NCBI GenBank assembly: GCA_013397695.1
Contig: VYZI01000054.1
Location: 1,467,209-1,531,208 of the forward strand
Source: Centropus unirufus
Taxonomy: Eukaryota > Chordata > Aves > Cuculiformes > Centropidae
DNA: 64,000 nucleotides
Direction of reading: 5' to 3'
Shown: positions 49,546 to 63,620 of the stretch, one piece after another
Position numbering within the stretch: the stretch's first letter is position 1
Layout: every line of letters starts with the position of its first letter
Notes under the pieces: model-generated
Database searches by the model: none
The model's input: the letters and a program-made list of their open reading frames with translations, nothing else
What the model was told of the DNA's origin: nothing
Made by a program: the position numbers and the translations under genes

Positions 49546-51775
49546 TCTTTTCCCTCCTCCAGCCATACGCTTTCATAGCAAAGAATGTATTAGAGCATGC
49601 ATCTAGGCTGCCAAGTACAACAAATCCCATTGTCCACCACCAACTCCCAACATCATGTTTTCAATTGGTAGCTCACGTGTGTGTGCACTCAGGGCCAGTC
49701 AGGACAATTGTTCAAATATGTGCTAGATAATTTCTTCCCATGTTTTGCTTTTTTATTCTGTTTTTGTGTGTTTGTTTCTTTTACTAGTTTAGTGGAATGA
49801 AGAAAAAGTAACAAAAACCAAATCCAACTAAATAAAAAACAACAAAAAACCAAAAGGAACTATTTTTCTGAAAATTTCAGCCACCATGTTCAGTCACTAG
49901 CCTCAGCTCTGAACTCTACCTACTAAGCAGGAAGAGTCCTGCCTGCATCTCCTGTGGCTAATATGGCCATATACTAGCCCAGCACCATGAAGTTCCATAG
50001 GATCCTGTACTCATGTAAATTCTCTACTTGTACCCATCACACTCCCTCCGAGTGGAATATATTCCCTCATGCAATTGCCCCAGTGTATAAGCATCTAGCA
50101 TGTATATGTTTGATTCCACTATAAAAGATAACTAGGAATTTTTTTTAAAAAAAAGAACCAGAAACTCAAAAACTCTTAAGTTTCATACAAGATGACGTTC
50201 TGTCCCTCTCTGTCTTTGGACTAGACTTTTCTTAGACATGACCAAACTCCAGATTCTATAATTTTTCCCTTTTCACAGCTCACTCAAGTCCAACAGATAT
50301 AATTATATGCAAATTGTCCGTGATTCTTAAGATGGGCAAGTCTCTCACTATGCATCATCCTTTGAAGCACAACTGAGCTGTGTTTGCATCCAGCATCCTC
50401 CAGAGTTCTCATGAACAACTGAGCCTGCAACCTTGAAGATCCCTCCCCATTTATCAATAATTTGCAGCCAGTTACAGAGAAGATCCCAGTTCCCCTTACC
50501 CCACTCGGGACAAAACTGTTCAAGAAACATTGATCAAATGTAGGCACGATAAAAGAAGCAACTCTGCCTCTTTCACAACAATCCTCTCTACTGTTTAAAT
50601 TGAAATAGCTCAGATTTTCCATCTTAGACTTTTTTTTTCCAAGAGAAAGCAGCAAGAGAATCATTGTTTTGGCCTGAAGGCATTCATCAAGCCCTCTCAT
50701 TTCTTTCTTGAGTTCAGCAGAGTAGCCACTTTATCTGGTGTGTGATTGGATAGATTTTTTTTTCCCCAGAAAGATACTTCATTTTAGTGTATAAGGAAGG
50801 TATATTGCACATAGAAACCAGGGAATAGAGCAGCAAGGCACTAAATCTATCTGCTAAAGAACATTTATTCAAAGACAACCACAAGGCTCAATCTAATTGA
50901 CAATTTCTGCTTGAGGCCCATGATTAAAAAGCGAAGGCTGCTGCAGGTAAGAAGAGGAAGAAACTAGCACTGCCATTAGCAAGAGCTTACACAATACCTG
51001 TCATGACCAGCAGTTGTCACCAATTTGCTTTTAGAATCTACTGTTAATCAGGATACCTTGAAAACAAGGCCTCACTTCAACAGCAAGGCATAGCCCGGGA
51101 GGAAGGGGCTAGGGACAATGCCAACAGGGTTTTTGTTATAAGTATCCTCTAGAATGTATGTTGGGTAACCCAAATATGCACCTGTAAATTGCTTATAGTT
51201 CACAGCACATTTTAGGCATGTTAACTCCTGTTACTGTTTTGTATAACCTTACCAGTTGTATGAGATTCTTCATAAAGATTTTCTTCCCTTTGTGACATCT
51301 CTGTACAATGGAGAAACAGTATGCAGAAGAGTTAAGAGTCTATTTCCATTTCTGAGGAGTTCTCCGTCAATTAATACTGACAGATGATACTAGCAAATAT
51401 TTATTTTTTTATCTATGGAAAGGAGATGTGGTACACCCACTGCATTAGTACAAGAAACTTTCCACACTTCACACCTGCATCAATTTTGTACACTAGTAGA
51501 AAACTTCCTTGGGTGCAGCACATTGTTTCTCACAGGTACTTCTCTGAGTGATGTGCCTTGGTGCAAGTGCTGGTGACCCCCTGTTTAATAAAGCATCTGC
51601 CTTGACCTCATCCCTACCAAAGTGATTTTACAGATAAATAGTTGCAGCACAAATACTAATGATACACTCAGTCCTTTAGTCCTTTGTGAGTTGCATTGAG
51701 CTCATTTAGATGTGAATGACCCAATCTACTTGAAAACATATAACAGTATATATATTTACATATTTCTTGAACTGA
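49546..51775. other. Gene-less DNA
   Basis: An A-rich low-complexity run lies at 49797-49857. A 138-codon minus-strand frame (50284-50700) is the longest on that strand here; it has no recognised domain and no conserved-looking splice context. The rest is featureless. Confidence 0.5.
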
Positions 51776-51812
51776 GCCTTGACAAAGCGCTTAAGTACTT
51801 GCCTGGGTTTGT
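51776..51812. repeat. Possible old amniote repeat relic
   Basis: GCCTTGACAAAGCGCTTAAG, followed by TACTTGCCTGGGTTTG, resembles the CAAAGCACTTAAGTACATGC block of the same old repeat suspected at 24564-24615. It is too short to be sure. Confidence 0.28.
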
Positions 51813-54800
51813 GGCAGAATTTGAAAGCCACAATGAACTTAGTGGGGCACCTCTCTGAAAATTATTAAAAAGAAAATAAGCCATTTAAATTAAATCATTC
51901 TTGTATTCGTGTCTTCATTTGACTAAGAAATTACAGTCGGGCATCAATAATTACGTGAGTATAAATCTCTAAGACAGAGACTTGCATAAAGGATAAAAAA
52001 ACCCAAACCCAAGTAGTATTGCACTAAACCCATGTTTGTGGTTACTGTGTAGCTTTACTTGACTCAATTTAAGAGGTCTTCGTTGATAGACATATTTATG
52101 TACTTTAAAATCTAATCCAGTAGGCTGGGTTGTTCTGCTCTTAATGGCAGCATTGGTTTGAGAGTTGGGCAGCTCAGTCACCACTGGAATTTGACCAGAC
52201 ATGATCCAATGTTTTTGAGCTCCAAGGATAAGTAGCTGTAGCTATGACAATTTGTGACTATCTTTTTTTATACAATAGCTTGAGACCTACCTCTGTATGA
52301 TTAAGACACTAAATGTTTCCACTTGGTGCTAAGCTGACTTTACCAGACTGATGTCTTTCCTCTGTTTGGGCTAGTACAGATACTGTATTTTCTAGCCACC
52401 CTGAAAGAAGAGACTTCCGTATCTGACACCTGGATTCTGCTCAGATTTATGATTTAACGTTACTTTCAATTAATGTTTGATTAAGATGATGAAGGACAGT
52501 GAAGGGGGGGGGGGAGGAGACACAAGAGAATAGAGACTTCCCTTCTAGCTTTCCAAACTATCAGTGCTGAAGGCTACACGGAGGACGTGGTGGAGGAGGT
52601 GACCTATACTAGAAGTTTGAGTGCCCTCATGAAAGACACAGACCATGTTAATGTACCCACTTTTTCATGCCTTTCTTGTGCAAATTTACTCCACTTACAA
52701 TAGTTTATGATTTCCTTCATTTTTAATAAGAAACCACTTTTTAGAAAGTATAGATATCCAATTTTTTTTTCTTGTAAAATGGGCTAGCTACAAAGTCTAT
52801 CCACAAGTAATTTATATCAAAGGGCTCTCAAGGCACAGAAAGTTTATCTCTGTACTTAGTAACAGATGCATCTATCGTCATTTGTACAAGTTTTTGAAAG
52901 AAGACCAATTATGCCACTGACTCCCTTCTCTGAGGGCCCTCTTCCCACAGCTAACAACACTTGATAGATTATTTGAGGAAAAAGAGAGGGTGTTAGTTTG
53001 TACCCAAGAGTACCAAATAAAGCTAGAAGGTGATTAGAGTGAGACTTGAGAGTTCAAAGCAAAATATGTTATTGAATATCAATGATTTTTTTATGGTATT
53101 AAAAGACCTAATTAGGAATGTGTGTAATGAATCTTACCTACTCCTCACAGAATACCGTATAACGAAAATATTTTATCTATGCTTTTTGGAAGTGGACTGA
53201 CAGTGAAATGGCGACCACAATCTCCTCTGGAAAATATGAATGATTACATTGCTGCTTACAGTGCTGCAACCTACTACAAATACCATTTATTGAATTACTG
53301 TAATTCCATGTCATCTTTGAGCCTGTGTATCTTGTGCATGCATAGTTATGTATGACACGTTTACATGCAGAGGCCAGAATTTGTTTCGTGTTTTTAAGAG
53401 TGCTACATACCACCATCTAAGGAGTGACCTTATATATGCAAGCTTAAATATTTAATATTTCAGCAGAACATTCATGGCCATGCAAGGAGTTATTGGGGAA
53501 TCAAGGACATTTAATTTGCATTACTTGATCACTTCACATGCCACTTTCATGCTATACTCACAAAGTCTCAATATCCTTGGACTAGGAAGGTTAGGTAGGA
53601 TATTGAGTTGGTCCATGCTGTTCCAATGTTTGCAGTCACCCCGCTTGGGCATCACCAACCACGTTCTTCAGGCATCCCTCAACATCCATCACTGCTTATC
53701 TTCCTCATCTCCAGGACTTCCTTCACTTTCCAGATCTTTCCTTCAGTTGTGATAATTTTCTTCTTTCTAAACCTTGTTTATCCTCCTCTTCTAAAAGACC
53801 ACTTCTTTCTATGAACACATGTTTTCAATCTCCTCTTTCTGGGACCCCAGATTTCCCATATGCCAATCAAAATAGTCTATGTGCAGAAGGACAACAAGTG
53901 ATCCACCTGCTAATTGATGCATCAGTTTTATCTCTCTTAACAGGAAGACTTAGCATTTGCCCAGATTTTCACAAAATCTACATCCAGTCTGCACCAGTTG
54001 CTGAGGGGAAGGAGCAGGCTTCAAAATAGCTCAAAAGTTCAAATCTGGACATTCATACACAGACAATCCCATCCCAGTTATCTCCCTCATGTTAGCATTC
54101 AAAATTTTTTTTTGGCCGCAGCTATCACCAAATATGTATTAACTCATCTCCTGCAAGTGCTTCACTACAAGCATATGGTTTGAAGCAGAATGATAACAAT
54201 CTATTTGTATATGAATAGGACACTTGTTTACTGATTACATGTATGTTGATAAGATTGTTGTTCTTTGCTATTTTTATTAAGAGGTGTAAGGCAGGCACTA
54301 ATCTACTTATTTATTAGCATCAGCACTATATATTAACTCTGCCTCTGCTAGACAACCTGTGGAGCTGCTGCTACATTTCATCTGAATCCCCACAAGACAG
54401 CAAGCATAACTCATAAGGTAGAAACATCCCTCTCCCCCTCGAAAATACCAAACACATTTAATCATGCCCACAAATATTAGCTTTAGCTTTATGTAAGTCT
54501 CAAATGAGCACACAAATCTTACTATGACTATTTGAAGTCTAAACCACTGGCAAGATTCCCACGTAAACCACTGTGATTTTGGAGAACACCAGGAAATTCA
54601 AGCAAAGCACTAAAACTCAGACTGCCCCAAACAAGCAAATACCTTCCTTTGCCAAACAAAAGTTCACAGAAAAGTTAAATATAGTATTAGAAACAACTAA
54701 AATGCACAGAGAAGTAATGGCAGGAGAGGTTCAAATCCTAATGAAGGCATGTCCCCCCAAACTAGAGGTCTGCTCCTGATTTGATATGATAGTCTGGAAC

Positions 54801-56106
54801 TGAATCATCAACATTCTTTGAAGTCAGTAACAACAATTAAAGGTGGCGAATATCTCGAAGGAGGTGCCTTAACAAGAACTAGCTTAAACCAACGTCTTAA
54901 TTTTATACTGTGCAAATTGAAAAAAAACCAAAGACAAACCAAAAAACCAAACCAATTCAGTCCTTGAGCTAAACTCAGGATGCAGGCAAAAGGCCAAACT
55001 CTTAGGATCTCCAATGCCAAAAAAACGTGAACACAAAGGATTTTTGAAGCACTAGCCATCACTTTTCCTGTCTCAATGAGTGCCAACGAGCATAAAGATC
55101 ATTTGAAAACTTGGCTACAGACATCTCATTTTCATTTTGTTTCTTTTAAACAAATAGTTCAGCCTAACAATCTCCAGGACAAACACAGCTAAACAAAAAA
55201 GATCCCCACCCAGCACTCACTGATCATTAAGGCTTTGGTTTGGCATAGTCTTCAACAAACAGAAACATAAAGACATTGTGTTCATACATAGTCTGAGGAC
55301 ATGCAGCTAAGACTGATTATTACTGGTATGAACTTAAAAATAATAGATCTTTAAAACAGCAAGCAGTAAGAAGAATGTAGAAGAACTAGAGTTAAGCTGT
55401 TATAAATGACTTTAAATCTTTTCCTAATGCACCCTTGTCAGAAACCTTCACAAGCTGGTATTTTCCATGGATATGGGGCAAGAATCTTACGTAGTTTCTA
55501 CAGCACACATTAAAAGGAACATGAAAATCGGTCCCTGAAGCAGGACTGATGCTTCCATTTGGAGCCAAGAATAATTTATATCACAAGTATTCCAGATTGA
55601 GGGGGAAATATCATGGCTGAAGCAGAAATGAAGATTGGTCAGAAGTTCATCTAGATTTTAGAAGAGTAATTTCTGATGCCTTGTGAGGTCAGGAATCTTT
55701 GAATGGGTCCCTTTTAAAAAAACTCTTGGACTGACAGCCACAAAAGAAATGTAAGTCTCGATGCAGAGGTAAAGAAAACCCCACTACATGATTTTATGTA
55801 TATAAAAAAATTATAATGAATTTGTACATTTTTGCCTTCTAACTGAACAAAAAATAATTGGCCTTAAAAGTCTTGCGCATGTGAGCATCTGTAATTTTTC
55901 CTTATGTGTTCAAAGACTAGAAATCCTCACTCATGTAATCATTTTCTCCTGAAAGGAGGAAATTTTGACTATGAAAACTGGCAGCACTGGATTATCTTTA
56001 CTCCTAAAGATTCCCCAGTACAAGGATAACAGGCAATACTCTATTGCCCTGTGATACAATTACCAAACTCATAATTAAGAGCCCTAGGACCTTAGCCTGA
56101 TTCTCT
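51813..56106. other. Gene-less DNA
   Basis: No gene is recognised. A G11 run lies at 52504-52514. A pyrimidine-rich segment at 53640-53830 keeps several forward frames open without coding features. A/C-rich low complexity occurs at 54919-54953. Confidence 0.5.
52504..52514. repeat. G11 homopolymer
   Basis: Eleven G residues flanked by GAA and AGGAGAC. Confidence 0.9.
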
Positions 56107-56129
56107 CTCCCGCCCCCCCCAACCCCCCC
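56107..56129. repeat. C-rich double run, possible G-quadruplex on minus strand
   Basis: After CTCC and CG come eight C, then AA, then seven C. The minus strand therefore carries two long G runs in 17 bases, enough in principle for a G-quadruplex with very short loops. Confidence 0.7.
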
Positions 56130-59100
56130 ATTAACAAAACTACATAGAAAATTCAAGTTAATGGTTATATTGTTGCTCAAACAAATAAACAAAAAATATA
56201 AGACATTGAAGAGTTGAGTGAAAAAAAAAAATAATAGGGAACACCAAAATTTTTTCCAGCCTTAACAGCCATGCGTGTATATAAAGGTTTTATTCTGGTT
56301 TTATTCTGTTTGCAGGCAAGTTCCGTGTTTTCTACAGAACAGAGAGAGGGAATGTTTAAAATCAACTATTTGCAAGGACAGAATGTGAGTGGCCAAGTAG
56401 GCGGAGCTTATCAGGGCAATAGTTAAGGGTTGTTCCTGTGATTTGCTTGAGTTCACCACAAGTTTAAGTACTCAAAGTTCAACTCAGTTTTTGATGCTTA
56501 TGTAACCGTAACCCTCAAATGTGACATTTACAGACTTAAGTTGGCTATTGTCGAGCTCAAAATAAAGTGAACATCATAGCCCATTCCCACCCTTTTTAGG
56601 AAGAAGCTGTATAAGTATAGAAAATTACTGTTAGCTTAATCCCTCCCATTTTCTTTGAACTTCTTGTTCAGCTTCCAAGATGCTTGGCAAGGAGGTGGTA
56701 ATCTCAAAAATACTAAATCGTCTCAAGCTTTCTGAAATTAGGCAGGAAAGAAAGAGTGTCTCTGCATACTCTTTCAGACAAAGACACTTTCAATCCACAT
56801 AAAAGACAAACAAACAGCAAAAAAATCCCTAAACCAAAGTAACATCCACCCCTAAACAAATGAGATAATAATAGATGAAAGAAAACAAATTTAATACAAC
56901 ATAAGAACCCCCCAACAACACTGAAATCACCAGAAATATCTACAAATTCCCAAATCAGAACCTGACCTCCTCAGTTCCGAACCTGCATCTGATTAATCAC
57001 AATAGGATCCAACACACACACACAAACATCAAACAAAGAAAACAGAATTCAAGGTTTTCAGCTTTTCCAGAATAACTTATTTATCTTAATTTGGAAAGAT
57101 TATGTAGAGGAAAAATAAGTTTAACTCCCAAATGAATAAAGTTTTCTAAACAATAAAAAAAAAGTCTTGGCTGAACATACAGGTCATTTCACACAAAAGC
57201 AGAATTAAGTGAAAATCAAAACTGGTTCAATATATATCAAGACTTGCTATGCATGTAATGCAGCTCTCCATCTATATATTTCCAAGTGCACTCTGCAACT
57301 TCAGAAAGTTTGAATTACCACATAGAAAAGATCTTAAGATCTTGAAATCCCCAGGACTCTGTCTTTTCTGGTCAGTCTAGACTAATCTTATACCTCAGGG
57401 ATTTGTCTGAATTTATCTTTGATCACCATTGCATCAAGCTCCCAGGAATTAAATGAGAATCTTGTTGCATTAAAATAAAGTTGTTTATAATCAGCCATAC
57501 ACAAGCTGTTGGTATGGCTAGCTGCCACACAAATCAAGGTTAAAACAGGCCAGGCTTACAGCTGAAATATAACTAATATGACATTATTCTTTCAGACATT
57601 TGGTTAGGCTGACAAATTTGTAACTCTGTAATTTACACAATGTCCCCATGACATGTGGCAGTACAGCTATTGTGTACCAAGATTTTTATCATGGGAAGGA
57701 GGGGAGGAAATCTACAGTTTCCTAATGCCAGTCATTCCCATAACAATTTTGGAATGCATGCTGGCTTGGTGAGGTATACAATTTACCTATCTGACAGTAA
57801 GCAAAGTTCAAATGGTAACAGATAATTATTTTAATGCGATGCAGAATTACCCTCTGGAGCTCATCAGTCCAGAAAGTGGTTAAGTTACCATATATAATGC
57901 TGTTAAATAAAAATATATACTTTAGTAAGACAAGGCTTGAAGGATTTAGTCTGTCTTTCTCCTTATGCATTTCATTGATAAGGTAAATGCTATTAGAATT
58001 CTGTATTAGGACAGAAAATTAAATTAGTAGGATTTTAACCCTCTTTTATAACATAGGAATTGTCCCATGAGATTAGACAAGAGTCTGTTTTGTATGACCT
58101 TCCATCCCTAAGAACTATAAAAAGTGTACACAGGCAGGGACATCTTGCCAAATAAAGAAAGATTCTTCTTGAATAGCCAAACTTTAAGGGCTTCTTCTAC
58201 CTTTTTTATCCAATCTAATTGTATATGTTCTCATCATCCATAAAAACATTTTTTCCCACTCCTAAGCAGTTGGCCTCCATGGTATCAATGGGTACAGTAC
58301 CCTGAGAGTTAACTGTCATGTGGGGTATTGCTTTCAAATCTCTCACAATGATCCACCCCCCCCACTCCTCCTCACCCCAGCTTTGTATTTTGACAAAATT
58401 CAAAAAACGAAAGCCTAAATCAGGACTTCTGAGAAGTGCTTGTTATACTGTAGAAACCTTTGCCTCTGTAATTAAACACTGTTCATAAGAAACTCCTAGG
58501 TCTGAAATTATTAGCTAACTATTGCTGGAACCCCTCAGTTATGGCACCTTTTTATCATCTTCCTGAAGGAATTAAATATTTGCTTGTCCTACTGAGGAGA
58601 TACAAAGATACCATATATAGATAAATTATCTTTTCCAGACTGTCACATCTTAAGGAGCTATCATACATACTGATTATACAGTTTCCTTCCTGCAAAGCTT
58701 ATTTTTTTCAGTAGTGCCACACTAAGCTTCCAGCCGCTGAAGAAAAAAAAAACAAAACCCAATCCTTTACTATTGAAATAGTTCTCCTTTCCCAGCCCAC
58801 TTTCACCATGTCAATCCGTGCAAACTTCCTGTGTGGTCTGCCTGTTGCTGTGTATTGTAAGAACAAGTGGGGGAAAAAAAATTTGCAGAACTCATTCTTT
58901 CCTTCAGCTTGTCATGTTTTGTGATGTTGCAACCTGGTATTCAGCACTGGTTCACATACAAATCAAAAGCTCACTATATACATGGCTCATTTTCATCAAC
59001 AAAGCTCATTTCTCCCCTATTGTTATAGACTATATTTTCATAATATCTGTTTAAATTTAAACCATAACCTGAATTGCCAATATATGAAGCACAATCCAGG

Positions 59101-60542
59101 GAGTTTAACAGGAAAACAAGGCAATGATTAGTACAGTTGGATTAATACATTACATGACACATTCAAGCCAGGTTTCTGTACATTAGAGAACACTTTGTTT
59201 CTAAGGAGTTTTGTTTTTCTTAAACAGTGACTATGATGTTTTTCTGGAAATTAATTGAAGTTTTTACTAGGACTTTTCTGCTGTGATTCCTGCCCACTAC
59301 ACATCAACAACTGCAGCAAAAATAATTCTGGGAAAGGTAACTTCTTTTCTGTATGCAAGTAGGATAAATTTATGCCTCCTGGACTTGGACCTGCAACATC
59401 ATCCATGCTCCTTTTTTCCTATTGCCTTTACCCCAAAATGCCAATGTGCAAAAAAAGTGAATTTTCTTTGCAGTGGATCAAAGTCTTCATGCTGTTTTGT
59501 CACTGTAACAATAATTACTGATTTTTGTTGGATGCTCTGCTGTGCATGATTGTACAGTATTTACAGACAAGTCAGAGAAGAAAGGGTGTAAAGTACAAGA
59601 ACTACATCCCAGGCTCATTCCAACAGAAAAGTTAAGATTTTAATTTACTATGGAAAATATTGCTAGAGAGGATACTTTTAAATTAGGGAACCTCTTAATA
59701 AAGAGTAACTTGCTGCTTCTCTGGTGTGTGTGGGTGGAGAACTAAGACTGCTTTTAAATTTTTCCTGTGAGAAAAGCAAGAATAAAGATGTAAGAGAAGA
59801 CCTGGAAGTCCACATAAAATAGTGATTTAGCCAGCATTGAGACTCTGTAGTTGCACTTGTAAGACCTGCATGCACAATGTAAGTTCTCATTAACCGCAGA
59901 TTTTAATGACTCTCACAGCAAACAGAACAACTTCCAGCCCACAGATGTATTTGCAGAGCTCAGGAAACAACAGCAAAGCAATTTGAACTCTGTCTAAGAA
60001 CAGTCCCAGAGATATATATGGGGACCATGTTTTTCTGGGTTAAAAATACAAACTGCTTTTGCAAGACTAAAGTCAAAACACCCCTTTGCAAAACAATACA
60101 GAAAATATAGTTTCTATTATTGCCATTATCCAATTATTTAAAGTTGGCATGCAACTTATATAGTTAGTTTACACAACTTATCTGCAACCTCGGGTGCCAT
60201 AGATTTAGGATTGTTAATATATTATGCTAAATTTATTAGTCTTCTTGAATGCTGACTTAAGAGCAAAGAGCTGGGTCATCTGTTTCTTTTAAATATATGA
60301 AAAAAAAGTAGAAAATTAAAACTTAATGTAGCCTTATTCCCAAGAGCTTTTCAGAGTCCAGACTTCAGACAAGAGTAAACTGGGCATGAACAAGCTGGAA
60401 GGAATTAATATATCAAGTGCTCTGACCAATACATTTTTTTCCCTATTAGATCTAACAAATTTATGTATAAAAAGAAAGACGTCAAGTCTTCTGCAAAATA
60501 CATGGGGGTCAACTCCCAGCCACTCTTAAGTCAGTAGATCTT
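56130..60542. other. Gene-less DNA
   Basis: No gene is recognised. A perfect 16-base palindrome AAGATCTTAAGATCTT lies at 57328-57343 and a C-rich run at 58353-58364. A (CA)n-like run of about 13 bases lies near 57012. Open frames are under 90 codons. Confidence 0.5.
57328..57343. repeat. Perfect 16-base palindrome
   Basis: AAGATCTTAAGATCTT is self-complementary and is itself a tandem of the palindrome AAGATCTT. Confidence 0.6.
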
Positions 60543-60660
60543 GCTCAATGGAGCTTTGCCAGTTTGTGTCACCTGGAAATCTAACCCCAAAACTCACATG
60601 TGGGACCCTGCCAATTAGTTTATGTTGGAGTCAATGAAAGTTTACATCAGCATAACACTT
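60543..60660. repeat. Old amniote interspersed repeat relic
   Basis: GCTCAATGGAGCTTTGCCAG, TTTGTGTCACCTGGAAATCT and AACCCC, followed after a gap by GTTGGAGTCAATGAAAGTTT and ACATCAGCATAACACT, follow words I recall from a widespread turtle/crocodilian/bird repeat (TCAATGGAGCTATGCCAATT, TACACCAGCTGAGGATCTGG, CCC; GTGGAGTTACTCCAGATTTA, CACCAGTGTAAC). The order and spacing fit. The family name was not verified. Confidence 0.45.
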
Positions 60661-63497
60661 GTCTTGCCATCACCCATTTGAGACCTTTAATACCTACCTC
60701 CCGCTTCCAAGCCTGTAATTCATCCCAAGCTAAATTAATCCTTTATTTTGGCGTGTCCACCCAAACTTGATTCCAGTTAACAACATTTTGTAACTCCTGG
60801 CAAAGTCAAGTTTTCCAACAAGGGGGAAATCCAAGGGCTCCAGGGACACCCACCAGTCTCAGCAGTGCAAGATCCTGGCAGGAATGAAAATATTCTTCAA
60901 GGCCCTAACAGAGCAGAAAAGTTGTCCAGCTGGAGCGCTAAATAAGCAAACATGTCCAGCAGCTCTATGGACAGGGCATGTAAAAATGGATGTTCAAACG
61001 CTCAACACAGGCCACAGACCCAGTTCTTTGTGAAAGAAGTCTCATGGAAAGCTTCGCAAACCTCCCAAGGATTCAAAACCACCTAATATTAATATGCAGT
61101 AACCCTTTGCTTGCTTAAATGAAGACTAATGACTGCCTATGAGACTGAAAAGTGGAATTAATCCTACAAACACCTGGAGGTCAATTTAGTTAGCAAACAC
61201 TAGGATGTGAATTTAGTTAGCTTTTGCAGAATTACGTAGTCTCAGCTTGAAACCAGCTAGGGCCTCCTTGTTCAGAATGCAATGGGACACATCATGTTTG
61301 TTTTACACATTTAGAGTAATTCACCTGTAAATTCATAGCCTATTCTTTGTGCAGAAAGATTATTAAATTAACATATTTTTCAGAACTGGAATGTCCACTG
61401 CTTCAAAGACACACCTGAAGTCCTTTCTATACTACATCACTATTTTCTGTCACTATTTTAGGACGTAGGAATGAAAAGCCCTATTTAACACTAAGAAATC
61501 ACTAAGGATCTTAAAACTAAAAATATACCATCCTTTCTTTTTACATTAAAACTTTCCACTATATCTTACAAATTCTTGGATGGAATATGTTTAATAAAAC
61601 TACTCAGAAGTCATACTGAGATTTCCAATTCCAACTAAGTTCTGATTCCAATGTTCTACTAATATAATACATAAATGTTGTCTGCAGTTCATGTGTGTTA
61701 AACTGAGAATCAGTTTCCCACCACTGAAGACTCTTGCAGAGTTACCTGAACAAGGAAATTATCTTTTTATCAGATACAAACTATCTATCTAAAGAATTTC
61801 TTGAAGATAACCAGGTGTAGACCATTTAACTTGACTTCTGAAAAAGGAAAAGATCCAGCACAACTAACACAACACTTTTTTCCAGTAATCTAAGATCCTC
61901 ACTCTCAAAGGAAGAGAGTGACAGGACAATTATTGCTATAGTCATTGGAGCCTCCCAGTATTTCTACCTTTACAAAATCTTCAGTTTTAAATGTCATTTA
62001 GAAAAACCCCAACAAAACATCAAAAAACCCAGTATCTTCAGATCAATAGGAGTCCAGTAAACAAAGTAGTCCATTAATATTAGCTTTGAACTAATTCAAG
62101 AACAAATATCCTAAAATGAGTTATCAGAATGAACTCTATGCAGGAGATGCACAGGCAGAATGAAAAATCATAAGGAACCTCTCCTAACTGTGATGAAACA
62201 TGAGGAAACACACACAATCAAAAAAGAAGCATCAGATAAAGTTATGCATTCCATTTCTACGTAGGAGATGTTTAGGTTTTCTAAAAATTAAGGAATATTA
62301 GAGGCATGTTGCTCATATGAAAGAGGTTGGATGGTAATATCTAGGTTATGCTAATATTTCTTTTATGGTCACAAAGCAGTTTTTTCAGGAATCTTAAGAT
62401 CTCCTTAAGTCTGAAAAGATTTCTTGGGGCACAGTGATAACCACGAGACAACACCAACTGGGAATAGTTAGAACATTTTCCTTGTAAATGAGAAATTCAG
62501 CTACTGCTCAGGTCAAGCAAAAATAAAATAATAAAAAAAATCCTCTGGATCTTGAAGTAAAGGCCCACCATGAGAAACTGCATATCTCCCCGGTTTCACC
62601 TTTCTTTGCTCCTTACTTTGTGCAGCACCTTGAGATTTGCAGGAGTGCATGAGATCCTTAAAGAATCTCTCTTGAAGAAAACAAAGCCTGTTATATAGGC
62701 AATGCTGTAATAATTACTGCTGGAATAATAACTACTAGAAGAATTGCATTGCTCAAATGATGGCCCTCCATGGGGACAGCAGGGCATGCTACCAACGGCT
62801 GGGAAAATCCTATGTGGCTTGGGTATCTCTGAATGCAGGTGATGAAATGCAGGTGAGTAAAGTTGCATGCCAGCTGGGGAGGGTATTAGAAAAATGAAGG
62901 AGAGCAAGAAATGAGTTTATGAAAAGAATTATTCACATGTGCAGCTGTGAGACATGAGAAGAGCAGCTATGCAGAAAAGGAATGGCACACCAAAGGGAAG
63001 ACTAAGTTTGGAGAGGGTTTTAATAAAGCAGAACAGTGACTGAGCTTACAAATTTTAATAAAGGGTTACTGAACAGAAGCAACACAGACATAGAAAATAA
63101 AATAAAATCCCAAAAGGGAAAAACAAGAAACTCCCAAGCTAAGAAATTTCCCATTAGGCAAAGCTCAGTGAGTGTTCAGCTCTGGGTTATGGGCTTCAAC
63201 CAGCTTTAGCCTAACAACTTCTTGGAAAAAAGCTAGTGTATGTGAGAAAATTGAATGACTCATCTCTGGAGCTGCCTTGCAAAAGCAGAAATATTGAAGA
63301 AATAGTTTTAGTAAATGAGCAAGGAATTGCTTGTTCTTAGGAGAATTAAATTCTAATTTCATTTAAGTAACTTATTTTTATGAGGGCAGGCAGTTTATAG
63401 CTTGGCCCAAGGCTGAGCCCTGTCTGCCTGTGGCCTTTGTACAAACCGAGATGTACATTTCTATGGCCATGAATAGTTTATAGCAAAAGTAGATAAG
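60661..63497. other. Gene-less DNA
   Basis: No gene is recognised. The part at 61250-61380 (GTTTTACACATTTAGAGTAA, TCACCTGTAAATTC, ATTATTAAATTAAC) has a conserved-element style. The 103-codon minus-strand frame at 62596-62907 has a Ser/Tyr-rich run made by an imperfect AATAATTACT repeat and no known match. A-rich runs lie at 62519-62542 and 63090-63107. Confidence 0.5.
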
Positions 63498-63620
63498 ACG
63501 GGTATTAACAACTCCTTTTTACTGGTGGGAACTGAGGCACACAGAGATTAAGCAACTCTTCCAAACTGACACAGAAAGCCTGGTAAATGCTTGAAATTAT
63601 AACCTTATCTCTCAAGGCAC
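63498..63620 (-). repeat. MIR SINE relic
   Basis: The plus strand reads GATAAGACGGGTATTAACAA, CTTTTTACTGGTGGGAACTG, AGGCACACAGAGATTAAGCA, ACTCTTCCAAACTGACACAG and GAAATTATAACCTTATCTCT. This is the reverse complement of MIR in the expected order (GGTATTATTATT, CCATTTTACAGATGAGGAAA, CTGAGGCTCAGAGAGGTTAA, CTTGCCCAAGGTCACACAG, GGGATTCGAACCCAGGTCT). It is the best preserved of the MIR copies here. Confidence 0.72.

Noticed and set aside
50284..50700. 138-codon minus-strand frame
   Set aside because: Length is within chance for this window, there is no same-frame neighbour, no domain and no convincing splice sites.
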